Source: Bradyrhizobium aeschynomenes
GTDB taxonomy: Bacteria; Pseudomonadota; Alphaproteobacteria; Rhizobiales; Xanthobacteraceae
Assembly (NCBI RefSeq): GCF_013178945.1
Contig: NZ_JABFDM010000013.1
Coordinates: 102,564 to 166,563 of the forward strand
Direction: 5' to 3'
DNA length: 64,000 bases
The notes beneath the pieces were generated by a model, which saw only the letters and a list, made by a program, of their open reading frames with translations, was not told the DNA's origin and ran no database searches. Shown piece after piece: positions 53,099 through 62,465 of the stretch; positions within the stretch are counted from its first letter, which is position 1, and each line of letters opens with the position of its first letter. The position numbers and the translations under genes are program-made.

Positions 53099-55009
53099 TC
53101 ACTGGTTGCTGCCGCCGCCGACCACCTGGGCCACGGCCGCTTCGTTGATGGTGGTGCCGATGTCCTTCTCGAGCTTCAGGACATACGATGTGCCCTGCTC
53201 GTCGGCCAGGGCCCGCTGCAACTGCTCCTTCAGCTTCTTGACGTCGTCGGCTGCGAGATCGACCTTCGGCTCGACGATGTCGGTGACCCGAAACACGATC
53301 CACTGCCGGCCGCCATCCGCCTCGGTCTGTCCGACGCCGTCCTTGGCCGTGCGGAACGCTGCCGTGATGGCGCCGGTCGGGACGCCGGGCAGGGTCGCGT
53401 CCCGCTTGAATGCGCTTGCGGTCTCGAGCTTGACGCCGAGCGATGTCGCCTCGTCGCCAAGCTTGGCGCCCTCGGTGAGCTTCTTCGCAAGCTCGGTCGC
53501 CTTGGCGCGGAGCCGCGCCGCGACCTCGTCGTCGCGCCACTTGGCTGCAACCTGGTCCTTGACCTCGTCGAGCGGGCGGTCGCGCGGCGGAGTGATGCCG
53601 AGCACCTCGAACCAGACATAGCCGCCGCGGAACGAGATCGGCTCATTGTCGACGCCGACGTCGCTGTTGAACGCCTGGGACACGACATCGAGGCCGAGCG
53701 GAATGTTCGGGACTGGCTGACCATTCGGCTCCTTGCCCGACCGATCCACCGCTTCGATCGTTACGGCATTGAGGCCGAGCTTCTTGGCGGCCTCGGCCAC
53801 GCTCGCGCCGCCCCCGCGCTCGTCCTCCATCTTGTCGCGGAGATTGGCGACCTCCGACTTGGCGCGGTCGGCGGCGATCTCCTTCTTGATGTCGGCGGCA
53901 ACGCTCTCATAGGCCGGCTCCTGGCCGGGCTGGATCGCACTCACCTTCACCAGCGCCACGTTGAAGGCGCCCTTGACCGGCTGGCTGACCTCGCCGGTCG
54001 GCAGCGAAAACGCGGCATCGGCGACCGCGGGGTCGAGGATGGCCGACTTCGTCACCAATCCTAGATCGAGGTCGGCCGGGTTCAGGTTGCGCTCCTTGGC
54101 GAGTTCGTCGAACGTCACTTCGCCCGACGCAATCCGTGCCCGTGCCGCCTGCGCCTCTTCCATGCTCGGGAAGGTCATCTGCTGGACTTGGCGCTTTTCC
54201 GGCGTGCCCATCAGAGCCTTGCGCTGATCGAACAGCTTCCGCGCATCGTCGTCCGAGACAGTGGTCCACTTGCCGATCTCTTCAGGGGTCACCACGACGA
54301 ACGAGAGCTTGCGATATTCCGGCGCCTTGAACTGCGCCTTGTGCGAGTCGAAATAGGCCGCGAGGACTTCAGGCGCGGGTGTCTCGATGGTGCCGGCCTG
54401 CGCCGCGTCGAGCTTGATATAGTCGATCGAGCGCTGCTCGTTCTGAAAGCGGCTCAGCGCATCGAGCATCGTATTCGACGGCTCGAGCCCGGCCGCGATG
54501 GTGCCGGTGATCTGCCGACGCAACGACTGCCGGCGCTGGTCAGCCAGATAGCGCTGCTCGGTAAAGCCGAAATTGCGGATGATGGCCTGGAAGCGCTGGG
54601 GATCAAATGCGCCGTTCGGGCCCTTGAAGTTGGGGTCACTGAGGATCACCCGCATTGTCTCGGCATCGGATTGGCCAAGACCGAGTCGACGGGCCTGCTC
54701 GTCGAGCGCAGCTTCCGCGATGGTCTGCTGCAGCACGGAGCGGTCGAGCCCGAACAAGCGGGCCTGATCCGTGGTCAACGGACGGCCGATCTGCCGGCCG
54801 ATCTGTTGCAGCCGGTCGGTATAGATCTGGCGGAACTCGTTGATCGAGATCTCGGTGCGTCCCACGGTTGCAGCCGTCGACTGCCCGAAGCCGCGGAAGA
54901 TGTCGGCGATGCCCCAGACGCCGAAACTGACGATTAGCACGCCCATGACCACCGCCATGATGGTCTTGCCGAGCCAGTTTGATGAGGCCTTGCGTAATCC
55001 TCGAAGCAT
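53099..55009 (-). CDS. ppiD: Membrane-anchored periplasmic chaperone PpiD
   Basis: A 636-residue protein anchored by an N-terminal transmembrane helix (about 14-34, TIMAVVMGVLIVSFGVWGI). A SurA-N-like chaperone domain and a parvulin-type domain around 225-370 (residues near RQVQQMTFPSMEEAQAAR) follow, then a C-terminal coil. PpiD assists nascent outer-membrane or periplasmic proteins at the SecYEG exit. The frame is open upstream to 55123, but ATG 55009 gives MLRGLRKASSNWLGK, the usual short cytoplasmic lead. It heads the ppiD-trpD-trpC-moaC run; the link to tryptophan genes is positional only. Confidence 0.93.
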   Translation of the reverse strand: MLRGLRKASSNWLGKTIMAVVMGVLIVSFGVWGIADIFRGFGQSTAATVGRTEISINEFRQIYTDRLQQIGRQIGRPLTTDQARLFGLDRSVLQQTIAEAALDEQARRLGLGQSDAETMRVILSDPNFKGPNGAFDPQRFQAIIRNFGFTEQRYLADQRRQSLRRQITGTIAAGLEPSNTMLDALSRFQNEQRSIDYIKLDAAQAGTIETPAPEVLAAYFDSHKAQFKAPEYRKLSFVVVTPEEIGKWTTVSDDDARKLFDQRKALMGTPEKRQVQQMTFPSMEEAQAARARIASGEVTFDELAKERNLNPADLDLGLVTKSAILDPAVADAAFSLPTGEVSQPVKGAFNVALVKVSAIQPGQEPAYESVAADIKKEIAADRAKSEVANLRDKMEDERGGGASVAEAAKKLGLNAVTIEAVDRSGKEPNGQPVPNIPLGLDVVSQAFNSDVGVDNEPISFRGGYVWFEVLGITPPRDRPLDEVKDQVAAKWRDDEVAARLRAKATELAKKLTEGAKLGDEATSLGVKLETASAFKRDATLPGVPTGAITAAFRTAKDGVGQTEADGGRQWIVFRVTDIVEPKVDLAADDVKKLKEQLQRALADEQGTSYVLKLEKDIGTTINEAAVAQVVGGGSNQ

Positions 55010-55232
55010 GGGTCCAATCTGTCTGCAGGAAAAAGGATGAAGGGGCCGCACCTTGGAGCGAATTCCGCGGAAGGGCGTCACCGAGTTGGAACGGCTTATA
55101 ATGAGGCAGCCGCCCGGTCGCAACCTCGCGCCTGAGGCGGATTGAAGCGGTGGGAAGACCGTTCCCGCTCTGGTACTCCTGCAGGGGCTCTGCTAGCCGA
55201 TCTCCTGTCACAACGCTTGCTGGAATCCTGCC

Positions 55233-55988
55233 ATGACCGACCGCATCCACCCCCTGATTGCCGGCAACTGGAAAATGAACGGTCTGAGGGCTTCGATCGC
55301 CGAGTTCGAGGCGATGATGGCGGGGGCCGCGGAGGTCACGGCGAAGGCCGATCTGCTGGTCTGTCCGCCGGCGACCCTGGTGTCGGCCTTCGCCGAGAAG
55401 GCGCTTGGCAACAAGGCGATCGTCGTCGGTGCGCAGGACTGCCACGCCAAGGCGTCGGGCGCCCATACCGGCGACATTTCGGCGGAGATGCTGGCCGATG
55501 CCGGCGCGCGCGCCATCATCGTCGGTCATTCGGAGCGGCGGGCCGATCACGGTGAAAGTGATGTCGTGGTGCACCAGAAGACCGAGGCGGTCTGGCGTGC
55601 CGGTTTGGTCGCCATCGTCTGCATCGGTGAAACCCAGCACCAGCGCGATGCCGGCCAGACGCTGGATATCCTGCGCGGCCAGCTCAACCTCAGCCTTCCC
55701 GAGGGTTCGCAGGCCGGCAATCTGGTCGTCGCCTATGAGCCGGTCTGGGCGATCGGCACCGGGCTGACGCCGACGGCAAAGGATGTCGAGCAGATTCATG
55801 CCTTTATCCGGGAGTTGCTGATCGACCGCTTCAAGGGGGAAGGTGCGAAAATGCGGATCCTCTACGGCGGTTCGGTGAAGCCCTCCAATGCCGCCGAGCT
55901 GATGGCGGTCGCGAATGTGAATGGCGCGCTGGTCGGCGGCGCCAGCCTGAAGGCGGCCGATTTTCTCGCAATTGCGAAGGGATGCTGA
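55233..55988 (+). CDS. tpiA: Triosephosphate isomerase
   Basis: Interconverts dihydroxyacetone phosphate and glyceraldehyde 3-phosphate. The 251-residue TIM-barrel protein has AGNWKMNG (Lys), IVGHSERR (catalytic His), AYEPVWAIGTGLTPT (catalytic Glu) and the phosphate-binding ILYGGSVKPSN and GGASLKAADF. All catalytic residues are present. It is divergent from ppiD. A perfect hairpin lies just after the stop. Confidence 0.97.
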   Translation: MTDRIHPLIAGNWKMNGLRASIAEFEAMMAGAAEVTAKADLLVCPPATLVSAFAEKALGNKAIVVGAQDCHAKASGAHTGDISAEMLADAGARAIIVGHSERRADHGESDVVVHQKTEAVWRAGLVAIVCIGETQHQRDAGQTLDILRGQLNLSLPEGSQAGNLVVAYEPVWAIGTGLTPTAKDVEQIHAFIRELLIDRFKGEGAKMRILYGGSVKPSNAAELMAVANVNGALVGGASLKAADFLAIAKGC

Positions 55989-56006
55989 AGGGCCATCTCA
56001 ACACGG

Positions 56007-56024
56007 CGCGCGAACACTCGCGCG
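56007..56024. terminator. Hairpin between convergent tpiA and a GNAT gene
   Basis: CGCGCGA and TCGCGCG form a 7-bp stem with loop ACAC right between the two stops. It may serve both directions; no U-tract on either side. Confidence 0.4.
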
Positions 56025-56552
56025 TCATGCCGCTTGCCCTAGCCGCTTCCAATAGATCTTGGTTCCGGTGAGGCCGCCATGCGGCTTCACGGCATAGTCC
56101 GGGATGATTCCGCTGAGCTGAAAGCCGAGACCCTCGTACAGCTCCGACGCGCCGCCGTCTTCGGCGGTGTCGAGCACGAGCATCGTCCGTCCGTGCTGAC
56201 GGGCGAGGCCCTCGGCGGCGCGCAGCAGCGCGGTGGCAATGCCACGTTTGCGGTGACTCACACGCGTCATCATCTTCGCGATCTCAGCGCGATGCGGCTG
56301 GTTCGGCGGCAGCTTGAGCTGCAAGGTCACGGTGCCGACCACCGTATCGCCGTCGATGGCGCCGAGCACGATCCGCTCGCCGCGCGCGGCGCTCGACAGC
56401 GAATCGCGCCAGAACGCGTTGGCGTCGTCAGCACTGAGCGGGTGCATGAAGCTGACGGAGCCGCCATTCGCCACCGTCTCGATCAGCATCTCGTTCAGCC
56501 CGGCACGAATGTCCGGCGTATCGGACAGGGGCGCAATCTGGATCGTGGACAT
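56025..56552 (-). CDS. GNAT family N-acetyltransferase
   Basis: A 175-residue GNAT with VLGAIDGDTVVGTVTLQL (beta2-beta4), AEIAKMMTRVSHRKRGIATAL containing the acyl-CoA loop HRKRGIA, and LYEGLGFQLSG near the C terminus. ATG 56552 is used; a TTG two codons earlier is possible. It starts 2 nt after the stop of the XRE-cupin gene, so the regulator and acetyltransferase are co-expressed. Similar pairs handle amine or amino-acid acetylation, but the substrate is unknown. Confidence 0.88.
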   Translation of the reverse strand: MSTIQIAPLSDTPDIRAGLNEMLIETVANGGSVSFMHPLSADDANAFWRDSLSSAARGERIVLGAIDGDTVVGTVTLQLKLPPNQPHRAEIAKMMTRVSHRKRGIATALLRAAEGLARQHGRTMLVLDTAEDGGASELYEGLGFQLSGIIPDYAVKPHGGLTGTKIYWKRLGQAA

Positions 56553-56554
56553 TC

Positions 56555-57121
56555 TCAACTCCGGGCTAGCGCCACCACATAGGTGCAGGGCGCGTCGGTC
56601 TCATTGGCGAAGGTGGTTTCGATCGGCGGGCCGAAGCCCAGGCAGTCGCCGGGGCCAAGCTCGTGGCGCTCAGCGCCTTCGATGATCGTCAGGCGTCCGC
56701 TCTGCACCCAGAGCAGCTGGCGGATGTGGATGTAGGACGAGGCCGGCAGGGTCACGCTGCGGCGAGCGGGCATCTCGACGGACACCAGCTCGACCGGATG
56801 GTCGGGACGCAGGAACACCTGCCGCCTGAGATAGCCGGTGTCGGGATCGCGCCAGACCGGCTGCTCGCCGGCTCTCGACACACGCTCCGGCTGGGCTTCC
56901 GCGCGGAGCATCAGGCCCGCCAGGGTCAGCTCGAAGGCGCTGGCCAGCTTGACGAGCACCACGGCGGTCGGGCTCACTTCGGCGCGCTCGATCTTGCTGA
57001 TGGTGGCTTTCGAGACACCCGAGCGCTCGGCGAGGTCGGCCAGCGACCAGCCGCGGCCGTCGCGCTCCAGCTGGAGGCGCCGGGCGAGCCGTTGGCTGAA
57101 ATCGTCTATTATATGATCCAT
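56555..57121 (-). CDS. XRE-family transcriptional regulator with cupin domain
   Basis: A 188-residue protein. Helix-turn-helix at about 12-65 (WSLADLAERSGVSKATISKI). Cupin sensor domain at about 105-185 (ELVSVEMPARRSVTLPAS, GAERHELGPGDCLGFGPP). Such regulators bind small effectors and control adjacent metabolic genes; here the adjacent GNAT gene is the probable target. ATG 57121 gives MDHIIDDFSQRLA; longer frames run to 57169. Its promoter is in the 210-nt divergent gap with secG. Confidence 0.9.
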   Translation of the reverse strand: MDHIIDDFSQRLARRLQLERDGRGWSLADLAERSGVSKATISKIERAEVSPTAVVLVKLASAFELTLAGLMLRAEAQPERVSRAGEQPVWRDPDTGYLRRQVFLRPDHPVELVSVEMPARRSVTLPASSYIHIRQLLWVQSGRLTIIEGAERHELGPGDCLGFGPPIETTFANETDAPCTYVVALARS

Positions 57122-57331
57122 TCGTCTCTGATAATGGAATGTGGTTTGGCTTTCAAGAGGAAGCGACACCGCTCGTGTCTGCGCTTGTGAGAAGCGCGGC
57201 TGCGATTATCTGCGGGGTGGCGTTGCCCGATTTGATCGTGTAACACCGCGCAAATTTCCGAATAGCCCGCGAAGCTCTCGCGATCTCGGCCTCCGGTCGG
57301 GGCCAGCGAGGGCTTGTGACGGAAGGTCACC

Positions 57332-57715
57332 ATGCAGACTGTCTTGATCGTCATCCACCTCATGATCGTCGCCGTCCTGATCGGCGCGGTGCTGTTGCAG
57401 AAGTCCGAAGGCGGCGGCCTTGGCATGGGCGGCGGCGCCGGCTTTATGTCGAGCCGTGGCACCGCGAACCTGCTGACGCGCACGACGGCGGTGCTGGCGG
57501 TCGGCTTCTTCATCACCAGCCTGCTGCTGACCTGGCTCGCCGGCCTCGAGCGCAAGCCGACCTCGATTCTCGGCAACATGCCCGGCCAGACGCAATCAGG
57601 CGGCGCGACGCCGGTGGCGCCGGGCAGCGGTGGCGTGCTCGACCAGCTCAAGAAGGCCGACGAGCAGCAGGCGCCGGCGGCGCCGAGCGCGCCGTCCGCC
57701 CCGCAGTCGCAATAA
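57332..57715 (+). CDS. secG: Preprotein translocase subunit SecG
   Basis: A 127-residue inner-membrane protein with two transmembrane helices (about 2-22 and 52-72) joined by the conserved loop LLQKSEGGGLGMGGG, as in SecG. A Pro/Ala/Gln-rich cytoplasmic tail of about 40 residues extends past the usual end, common in Rhizobiales. It helps SecYE translocation. pyrG follows on the same strand after 167 nt. An ATGCAGG/CCTGCAT hairpin lies between them. Confidence 0.95.
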   Translation: MQTVLIVIHLMIVAVLIGAVLLQKSEGGGLGMGGGAGFMSSRGTANLLTRTTAVLAVGFFITSLLLTWLAGLERKPTSILGNMPGQTQSGGATPVAPGSGGVLDQLKKADEQQAPAAPSAPSAPQSQ

Positions 57716-57882
57716 CGCGGGGAAGCCATGCAGGAACGTACTTGGCGCCCTGCATCAGGAGGCGGTCTCAAGTCCCTGAGACCATTCACATTCTGACGTA
57801 ACCCACAGGCCCGCGGCGTTGTTGCGGGCTGCAGGCGATTCGTTTTGGCGAATCGCGCGCGCGGCATTAAAGGTAGGGTCCC

Positions 57883-59514
57883 ATGGCGCGGTACATCTTC
57901 ATCACCGGCGGCGTGGTTTCCTCGCTCGGAAAGGGTCTGGCTTCAGCCGCGTTAGGCGCGCTGCTGCAGGCCCGCGGCTACAAGGTCCGGCTTCGCAAGC
58001 TCGACCCCTATCTCAACCTCGATCCAGGCACGATGTCGCCGTATCAGCACGGCGAAGTGTTCGTGACCGACGACGGCGCCGAGACCGATCTCGATCTCGG
58101 CCACTACGAACGCTTCACCGGGCGGCCCGCGACCAAGGCCGACAACATCACCACGGGGCGCATCTATCAGGACATCCTGACCAAGGAGCGCCGTGGCGAC
58201 TATCTCGGCGCAACCATCCAGGTCGTCCCGCACGTCACCAACGCGATCAAGGATTTCGTGCTGTCGGGCAATGACGAGTACGATTTCGTGCTGGTCGAGA
58301 TCGGCGGCACCGTCGGCGACATCGAGGGCCTGCCGTTCTTCGAGGCGATCCGGCAACTCGGCAACGAGCTGCCGCGCGATCACGCGATCTACATTCATCT
58401 GACGCTGCTGCCCTACATCCCAAGCGCCGGCGAACTGAAGACCAAGCCGACGCAGCACTCGGTGAAGGAGCTGCGCTCGATCGGCATCCAGCCGCACATC
58501 CTGCTGTGCCGCACCGACCGTCCGATTCCCAAGGAGGAGCGGCGCAAGCTCGGCCTGTTCTGCAACGTGCGTGAGAGCGCCGTGATCGAGGCGCGCGACG
58601 TCGACAACATCTATGCCGTGCCCGAGGCCTATCATGCCGCCGGTCTGGACGACGAGGTGCTGGCCGCGTTCGGCATCGAGCCGCGGGTGCCGCCGGCGCT
58701 GGCGAGCTGGCACACGATCAACGAGCGTGTCCGCAATCCGGAAGGCGACGTGACGATCGCGATCGTCGGCAAGTACACGGGCATGAAGGATGCGTACAAG
58801 TCGTTGATCGAGGCGCTGTCGCATGGCGGCATCGCCAACAAGGTCCGCGTCAAGCTCGACTGGATCGAGAGCGAGGTGTTCGAGAACGAGGACCCCGCGC
58901 CGTTCCTCGAGCACGTCAACGGCATCCTGGTGCCCGGCGGCTTCGGCCAGCGCGGCGCGGAAGGAAAGATCCGCGCGGCGCAGTTCGCCAGGGAGCGCGA
59001 CGTGCCGTATTTTGGCATCTGCTTCGGCATGCAGATGGCGGTCATCGAGGCGGCGCGCAATCTCGTCGGGATCGCCGAGGCCAACTCCACCGAGTTCGGT
59101 CCGACCAGGGAGCCGCTGGTCGGCCTGATGACCGAATGGCTGCGCGGCAATGAGCTGGAGAAGCGCTCCAAGAGCGGCGATCTCGGCGGCACGATGCGGC
59201 TCGGCGCCTATCCTGCGGCGCTCAAGCGCGGCAGCCGCGTCTCCGAAGTCTATGGCGGCGCGACCGAGATTTCCGAGCGCCATCGCCACCGCTACGAGGT
59301 CAACACCGCCTACAAGGATCGGCTCGAGCAGCACGGTCTGAAGTTTTCCGGCCTGTCGCCGGACGGCGTGCTGCCGGAGATCGTGGAATACGAGGACCAT
59401 CCCTGGTTCATCGGCGTCCAGTTCCACCCCGAGCTGAAGTCGCGCCCGTTCGAGCCGCACCCGCTGTTTGCGTCCTTCATCCAGGCCGCGGTGGTGCAGT
59501 CGCGGCTGGTGTGA
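57883..59514 (+). CDS. pyrG: CTP synthase
   Basis: Glutamine-dependent amination of UTP to CTP. The 543-residue protein has the synthase domain start YIFITGGVVSSLGKGL, the ATP-binding and UTP-binding core, then a class I glutamine amidotransferase domain. That domain carries PYFGICFGMQMAV (nucleophile Cys) and VQFHPELKSRPF (His and Glu). Length and motifs are fully normal. A repeat-rich gap follows before the NIPSNAP gene. Confidence 0.97.
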   Translation: MARYIFITGGVVSSLGKGLASAALGALLQARGYKVRLRKLDPYLNLDPGTMSPYQHGEVFVTDDGAETDLDLGHYERFTGRPATKADNITTGRIYQDILTKERRGDYLGATIQVVPHVTNAIKDFVLSGNDEYDFVLVEIGGTVGDIEGLPFFEAIRQLGNELPRDHAIYIHLTLLPYIPSAGELKTKPTQHSVKELRSIGIQPHILLCRTDRPIPKEERRKLGLFCNVRESAVIEARDVDNIYAVPEAYHAAGLDDEVLAAFGIEPRVPPALASWHTINERVRNPEGDVTIAIVGKYTGMKDAYKSLIEALSHGGIANKVRVKLDWIESEVFENEDPAPFLEHVNGILVPGGFGQRGAEGKIRAAQFARERDVPYFGICFGMQMAVIEAARNLVGIAEANSTEFGPTREPLVGLMTEWLRGNELEKRSKSGDLGGTMRLGAYPAALKRGSRVSEVYGGATEISERHRHRYEVNTAYKDRLEQHGLKFSGLSPDGVLPEIVEYEDHPWFIGVQFHPELKSRPFEPHPLFASFIQAAVVQSRLV

Positions 59515-59646
59515 GTCGGTTGCGTCGGGCGAGAACACGCTGCTCACGGCCAATGTGCACCGCCGATTGTCGCACTCAACCCCCTCCATGAACACGACTG
59601 TCGACGTGTTCATTGTCGACGCGCAGGACCGCCCTCGGTGCCAAAA

Positions 59647-59753
59647 CCTCATGGTGAGGAGCGTCGCCCTTGCGACGCGTCTCGAACCATGAGGCCAAGG
59701 TCCGGGGCCTCGCCCTTCGAGACGCGCGCCAAGGGGCGCGCTCCTCAGGGTGA
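59647..59753. repeat. Intergenic repeat of two nested hairpins
   Basis: Two hairpin units in tandem. First: CCTCATGG (59647-59654) pairs with CCATGAGG (59687-59694) around an inner GCGTCGC/GCGACGC stem (loop CCTT). Second: a related outer CCTCGCCCT / AGGGTGAGG pairing around GCGCGCC/GGCGCGC with loop AAGG. I recall similar sequences as dispersed repeats in Bradyrhizobium; no search was done. It fills most of the 354-nt pyrG to NIPSNAP gap. Confidence 0.65.
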
Positions 59754-59868
59754 GGGGCGAACGTCGTTCTGGCCGGCGCAAAATGGAGCGGCCACTCCGC
59801 CTTTGACGGCCGCGGCGATTGTTGCGACAACGCTCCCCGGTTGAGAAGAACAGATCAGGGAGTGACCA

Positions 59869-60195
59869 ATGATCTACGAGAGCCGCATCTATCGTTGCAT
59901 TCCGGGCCGGCTGCCGGCGCTGCTGAAGCGTTTCGAAAACACCACCCTGAAGCTGTGGGAGAAGCATGGCATCCGCCCAGTCGGCTTCTTCACCACCCTG
60001 ATCGGTGAATCCAACCAGGATCTGACCTATTTCCTGGCCTGGGAATCGCTGGCCGAGCGCGAGACCAAATGGACCGCGTTCATGACCAATCCCGAGTGGA
60101 TCGCGGCGCGTGCCAAGAGCGAGGAGGACGGCCAGATCGTCGCCAACATCACCAGCCAGTTCCTGGTGCCGACGGCGTTCTCGGCGCTGAAATAG
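59869..60195 (+). CDS. NIPSNAP family protein
   Basis: A 108-residue protein matching the ferredoxin-like NIPSNAP fold. It starts IYESRIYRCIPGRLPALLKRFE and contains WEKHGIRPVGFFTTLIGE, FLAWESLAERETKW, WIAARA and a closing FLVPTAFSAL. The general role in bacteria is not known. A hairpin (GCGGGGAT/ATCCCCGC, 60209-60229) follows the stop without a U-tract. kdsA begins 117 nt downstream on the same strand. Confidence 0.9.
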   Translation: MIYESRIYRCIPGRLPALLKRFENTTLKLWEKHGIRPVGFFTTLIGESNQDLTYFLAWESLAERETKWTAFMTNPEWIAARAKSEEDGQIVANITSQFLVPTAFSALK

Positions 60196-60312
60196 GCCCG
60201 GGACGGCGGCGGGGATGACCGATCCCCGCAACCCTGCTATTCGCGGGCACGCGCCGGGTTGATCCGGATGCCCGCGCCGGGCCATGGTCGCGCGCTCAAA
60301 GAGGAAGAAGTC

Positions 60313-61176
60313 GTGAACGCTCCGATCTCTGCCGCGCCGGTCGTCAGCCTCGGCTCCGTCAAGTTTGGCAATCAGCTGCCGCTCGCGGTGATCGCGGGGC
60401 CGTGTCAGCTCGAGAGCCGCGCCCACGCGCTCGAGGTCGCCTCGGCGCTGAAGGAGATCGCAGGCCGCCTGAACATCGGCCTCGTCTACAAGACCTCGTT
60501 CGACAAGGCCAACCGCACCTCTGGCTCGGCCGCGCGGGGGCTTGGGCTGGCACAGTCGCTGCCGATCTTCGCCGAGATCCGCGCCTCGCTCGGCCTTCCC
60601 GTGCTGACCGACGTGCACGACGCCAGCCAGTGCGCCGAGGTGGCGCAGGCCGTCGACATCCTGCAGATCCCCGCCTTCCTGTGCCGCCAGACCGACCTGC
60701 TGCTCGCGGCGGCGGCCACCGGCAAGGTGATCAACGTCAAGAAGGGTCAGTTCCTGGCGCCCTGGGACATGGCCAATGTGGTCGCCAAGATCACCGGCGC
60801 CGGCAATCCCAATGTGCTGGCGACCGAGCGCGGCGTTTCGTTCGGCTACAACACGCTGGTGTCGGACATGCGTGCGCTGCCGATCATGGCGCGCACCACC
60901 GGCGCGCCGGTCATCTTCGACGCGACGCATTCGGTGCAGCAGCCGGGCGGGCAGGGCACCTCGTCGGGCGGCCAGCGCGAATTCGTCCCGGTGCTCGCAC
61001 GCGCCGCGGTCGCGGTCGGCGTGGCCGGCGTGTTCATCGAGACCCATCCCGATCCCGATCATGCGCCCTCCGACGGGCCGAACATGGTGCCGCTGGCGCA
61101 GTTCGAGGGATTGCTGCGGACGCTGATGGCGTTCGACGCGCTTGCCAAGGGACAGACGGCGGACGCCATCAGCTGA
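60313..61176 (+). CDS. kdsA: 3-deoxy-8-phosphooctulonate synthase (KDO8P synthase)
   Basis: Condenses arabinose 5-phosphate and PEP to Kdo-8-phosphate, committing to LPS inner-core synthesis. The 287-residue TIM barrel shows AVIAGPCQLESRAHAL, YKTSFDKANRTSG, VKKGQFLAPWDM and a PGGQGTSSGGQREFV loop. GTG 60313 with GAGGAAG before it gives the normal N terminus; the frame is open upstream to 60259. Its stop overlaps the start of the MFS gene (TGATG), so that transporter is coupled to it. Confidence 0.95.
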   Translation: MNAPISAAPVVSLGSVKFGNQLPLAVIAGPCQLESRAHALEVASALKEIAGRLNIGLVYKTSFDKANRTSGSAARGLGLAQSLPIFAEIRASLGLPVLTDVHDASQCAEVAQAVDILQIPAFLCRQTDLLLAAAATGKVINVKKGQFLAPWDMANVVAKITGAGNPNVLATERGVSFGYNTLVSDMRALPIMARTTGAPVIFDATHSVQQPGGQGTSSGGQREFVPVLARAAVAVGVAGVFIETHPDPDHAPSDGPNMVPLAQFEGLLRTLMAFDALAKGQTADAIS

Positions 61177-62384
61177 TGCACCAGCCCGTTGCCAAGCCCG
61201 AGACTAAGTTTCCGCCAGCGGTCAACATCATCGCGCTGGCCGGCTTCTCGGCAGCACTGTCGACCCGCGCGCTCGATCCGGTGCTGCCGCATGTCGCCGA
61301 GGATTTTTCGATCAGCATCGCCACCGCGGCCGGCATCGCCGCCGGCTATGCGCTGATCTACGCCTTGATCCAGCCGGCGATCGGCGCCGCCGCCGACCTG
61401 TTCGGCAAGGCGCGGCTGATGACCTTGTGCCTCGCGCTGCTCGGCGTCGCCAGCGTGCTCGGCGCGCTCGCCACCTCGTTTCCGCTGCTGTTCGCCAGCC
61501 GCATCCTTGCCGGCATTGCCTCGGGCGGCGTGTTTCCGGTGGCGCTCGGATTGACCAGCGATCTGGTCGCGCCCGACAAGCGGCAGGTCGCGATCGGCCG
61601 CACGCTGGCGGGCTCGATGGCCGGCAATCTGCTCGGTGCCACCGCGTCCGGCATCATCGGCGATTTCATCGGCTGGCGCGGCGTGCTCGCGATCCTCGGC
61701 GCGCTTGGGCTGATCGCCTCCTTCGCGGTCGCCGCCGGCTTCCGCGGCGCCAAGGTCACCCACGCCGCGACCACCGATCTCGCCACCTTGAAGAAGGGCT
61801 ATCGCACCATCTTCACCAATCCGAATTCGCGCTTCTGCTTCCCGGCGGTGTTCGTCGAAGGCTGCTGCGTGTTCGGGCTGTTTCCGTTCATTGCCGCGTT
61901 CCTGTTCGATCTCGGCGAGACCTCGCTGTCGATCGCCGGCATCGTCATCGCGGGCTTTGCGGTCGGCGGCCTGTTCTACACGGCCACTGTCTCGAACTTC
62001 CTGCCGCGGCTCGGCGTCAAGGGCATGATGATCTCCGGCGCTGCCCTGGTGGCCCTGCAGCTCGCCGCACTCGCCTTCGGCCCCGGCTGGAAGCTGCAAT
62101 TCGCCTGCATGCTGATGATGGGCTGGGGCTTCTACATGATCCATGGCTGCCTGCAGGTGTTCGCCAGCGAGCTGTCGATCGGCGCCCGCGCGACCGCGAT
62201 GTCGCTGCACTCGTTCTTCTTCTTCCTCGGCCAGACCGTCGGCCCGATCGCCTACGGTTTTGGCGTCGTCCATGGCGGCAAGCAGCCGACGCTGCTCGTC
62301 GCCGCGGCCCTGATGGTCGTCCTCGGCTTCGCCTGCGCCGCGCTGCTGCGGCAGCGCCCGCCGGCGGATGCGGCGGCGACGTGA
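61176..62384 (+). CDS. MFS transporter
   Basis: A 402-residue major facilitator with twelve predicted helices and the usual mid-protein cytoplasmic loop. Characteristic segments: AADLFGKARLM (loop 2-3 motif), SRILAGIASGGVFPV (helix 4) and GDFIGWRGVLAILG (helix 5-6). It resembles DHA1-type efflux permeases. The substrate is unknown. ATG 61176 overlaps the kdsA stop; upstream codons in this frame lie inside kdsA and are not used. Confidence 0.9.
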   Translation: MHQPVAKPETKFPPAVNIIALAGFSAALSTRALDPVLPHVAEDFSISIATAAGIAAGYALIYALIQPAIGAAADLFGKARLMTLCLALLGVASVLGALATSFPLLFASRILAGIASGGVFPVALGLTSDLVAPDKRQVAIGRTLAGSMAGNLLGATASGIIGDFIGWRGVLAILGALGLIASFAVAAGFRGAKVTHAATTDLATLKKGYRTIFTNPNSRFCFPAVFVEGCCVFGLFPFIAAFLFDLGETSLSIAGIVIAGFAVGGLFYTATVSNFLPRLGVKGMMISGAALVALQLAALAFGPGWKLQFACMLMMGWGFYMIHGCLQVFASELSIGARATAMSLHSFFFFLGQTVGPIAYGFGVVHGGKQPTLLVAAALMVVLGFACAALLRQRPPADAAAT

Positions 62385-62465
62385 AGGTCGTCTCCGGTGC
62401 GGGCGCATGGCCGCATTCGCCGACGTAGGGCCAGGGCCGCAGGAAGGGCTGCTCATTTGTTTCTC

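Noticed and set aside
57952..61062. A 1036-codon open frame on the minus strand opposite pyrG, the NIPSNAP gene and kdsA
   Set aside because: Antisense shadow of three solid genes, with charged low-complexity translation and no domain.
60402..61175. Upstream extension of the MFS gene
   Set aside because: Lies inside kdsA in another frame; ATG 61176 overlaps the kdsA stop and gives a normal transporter.
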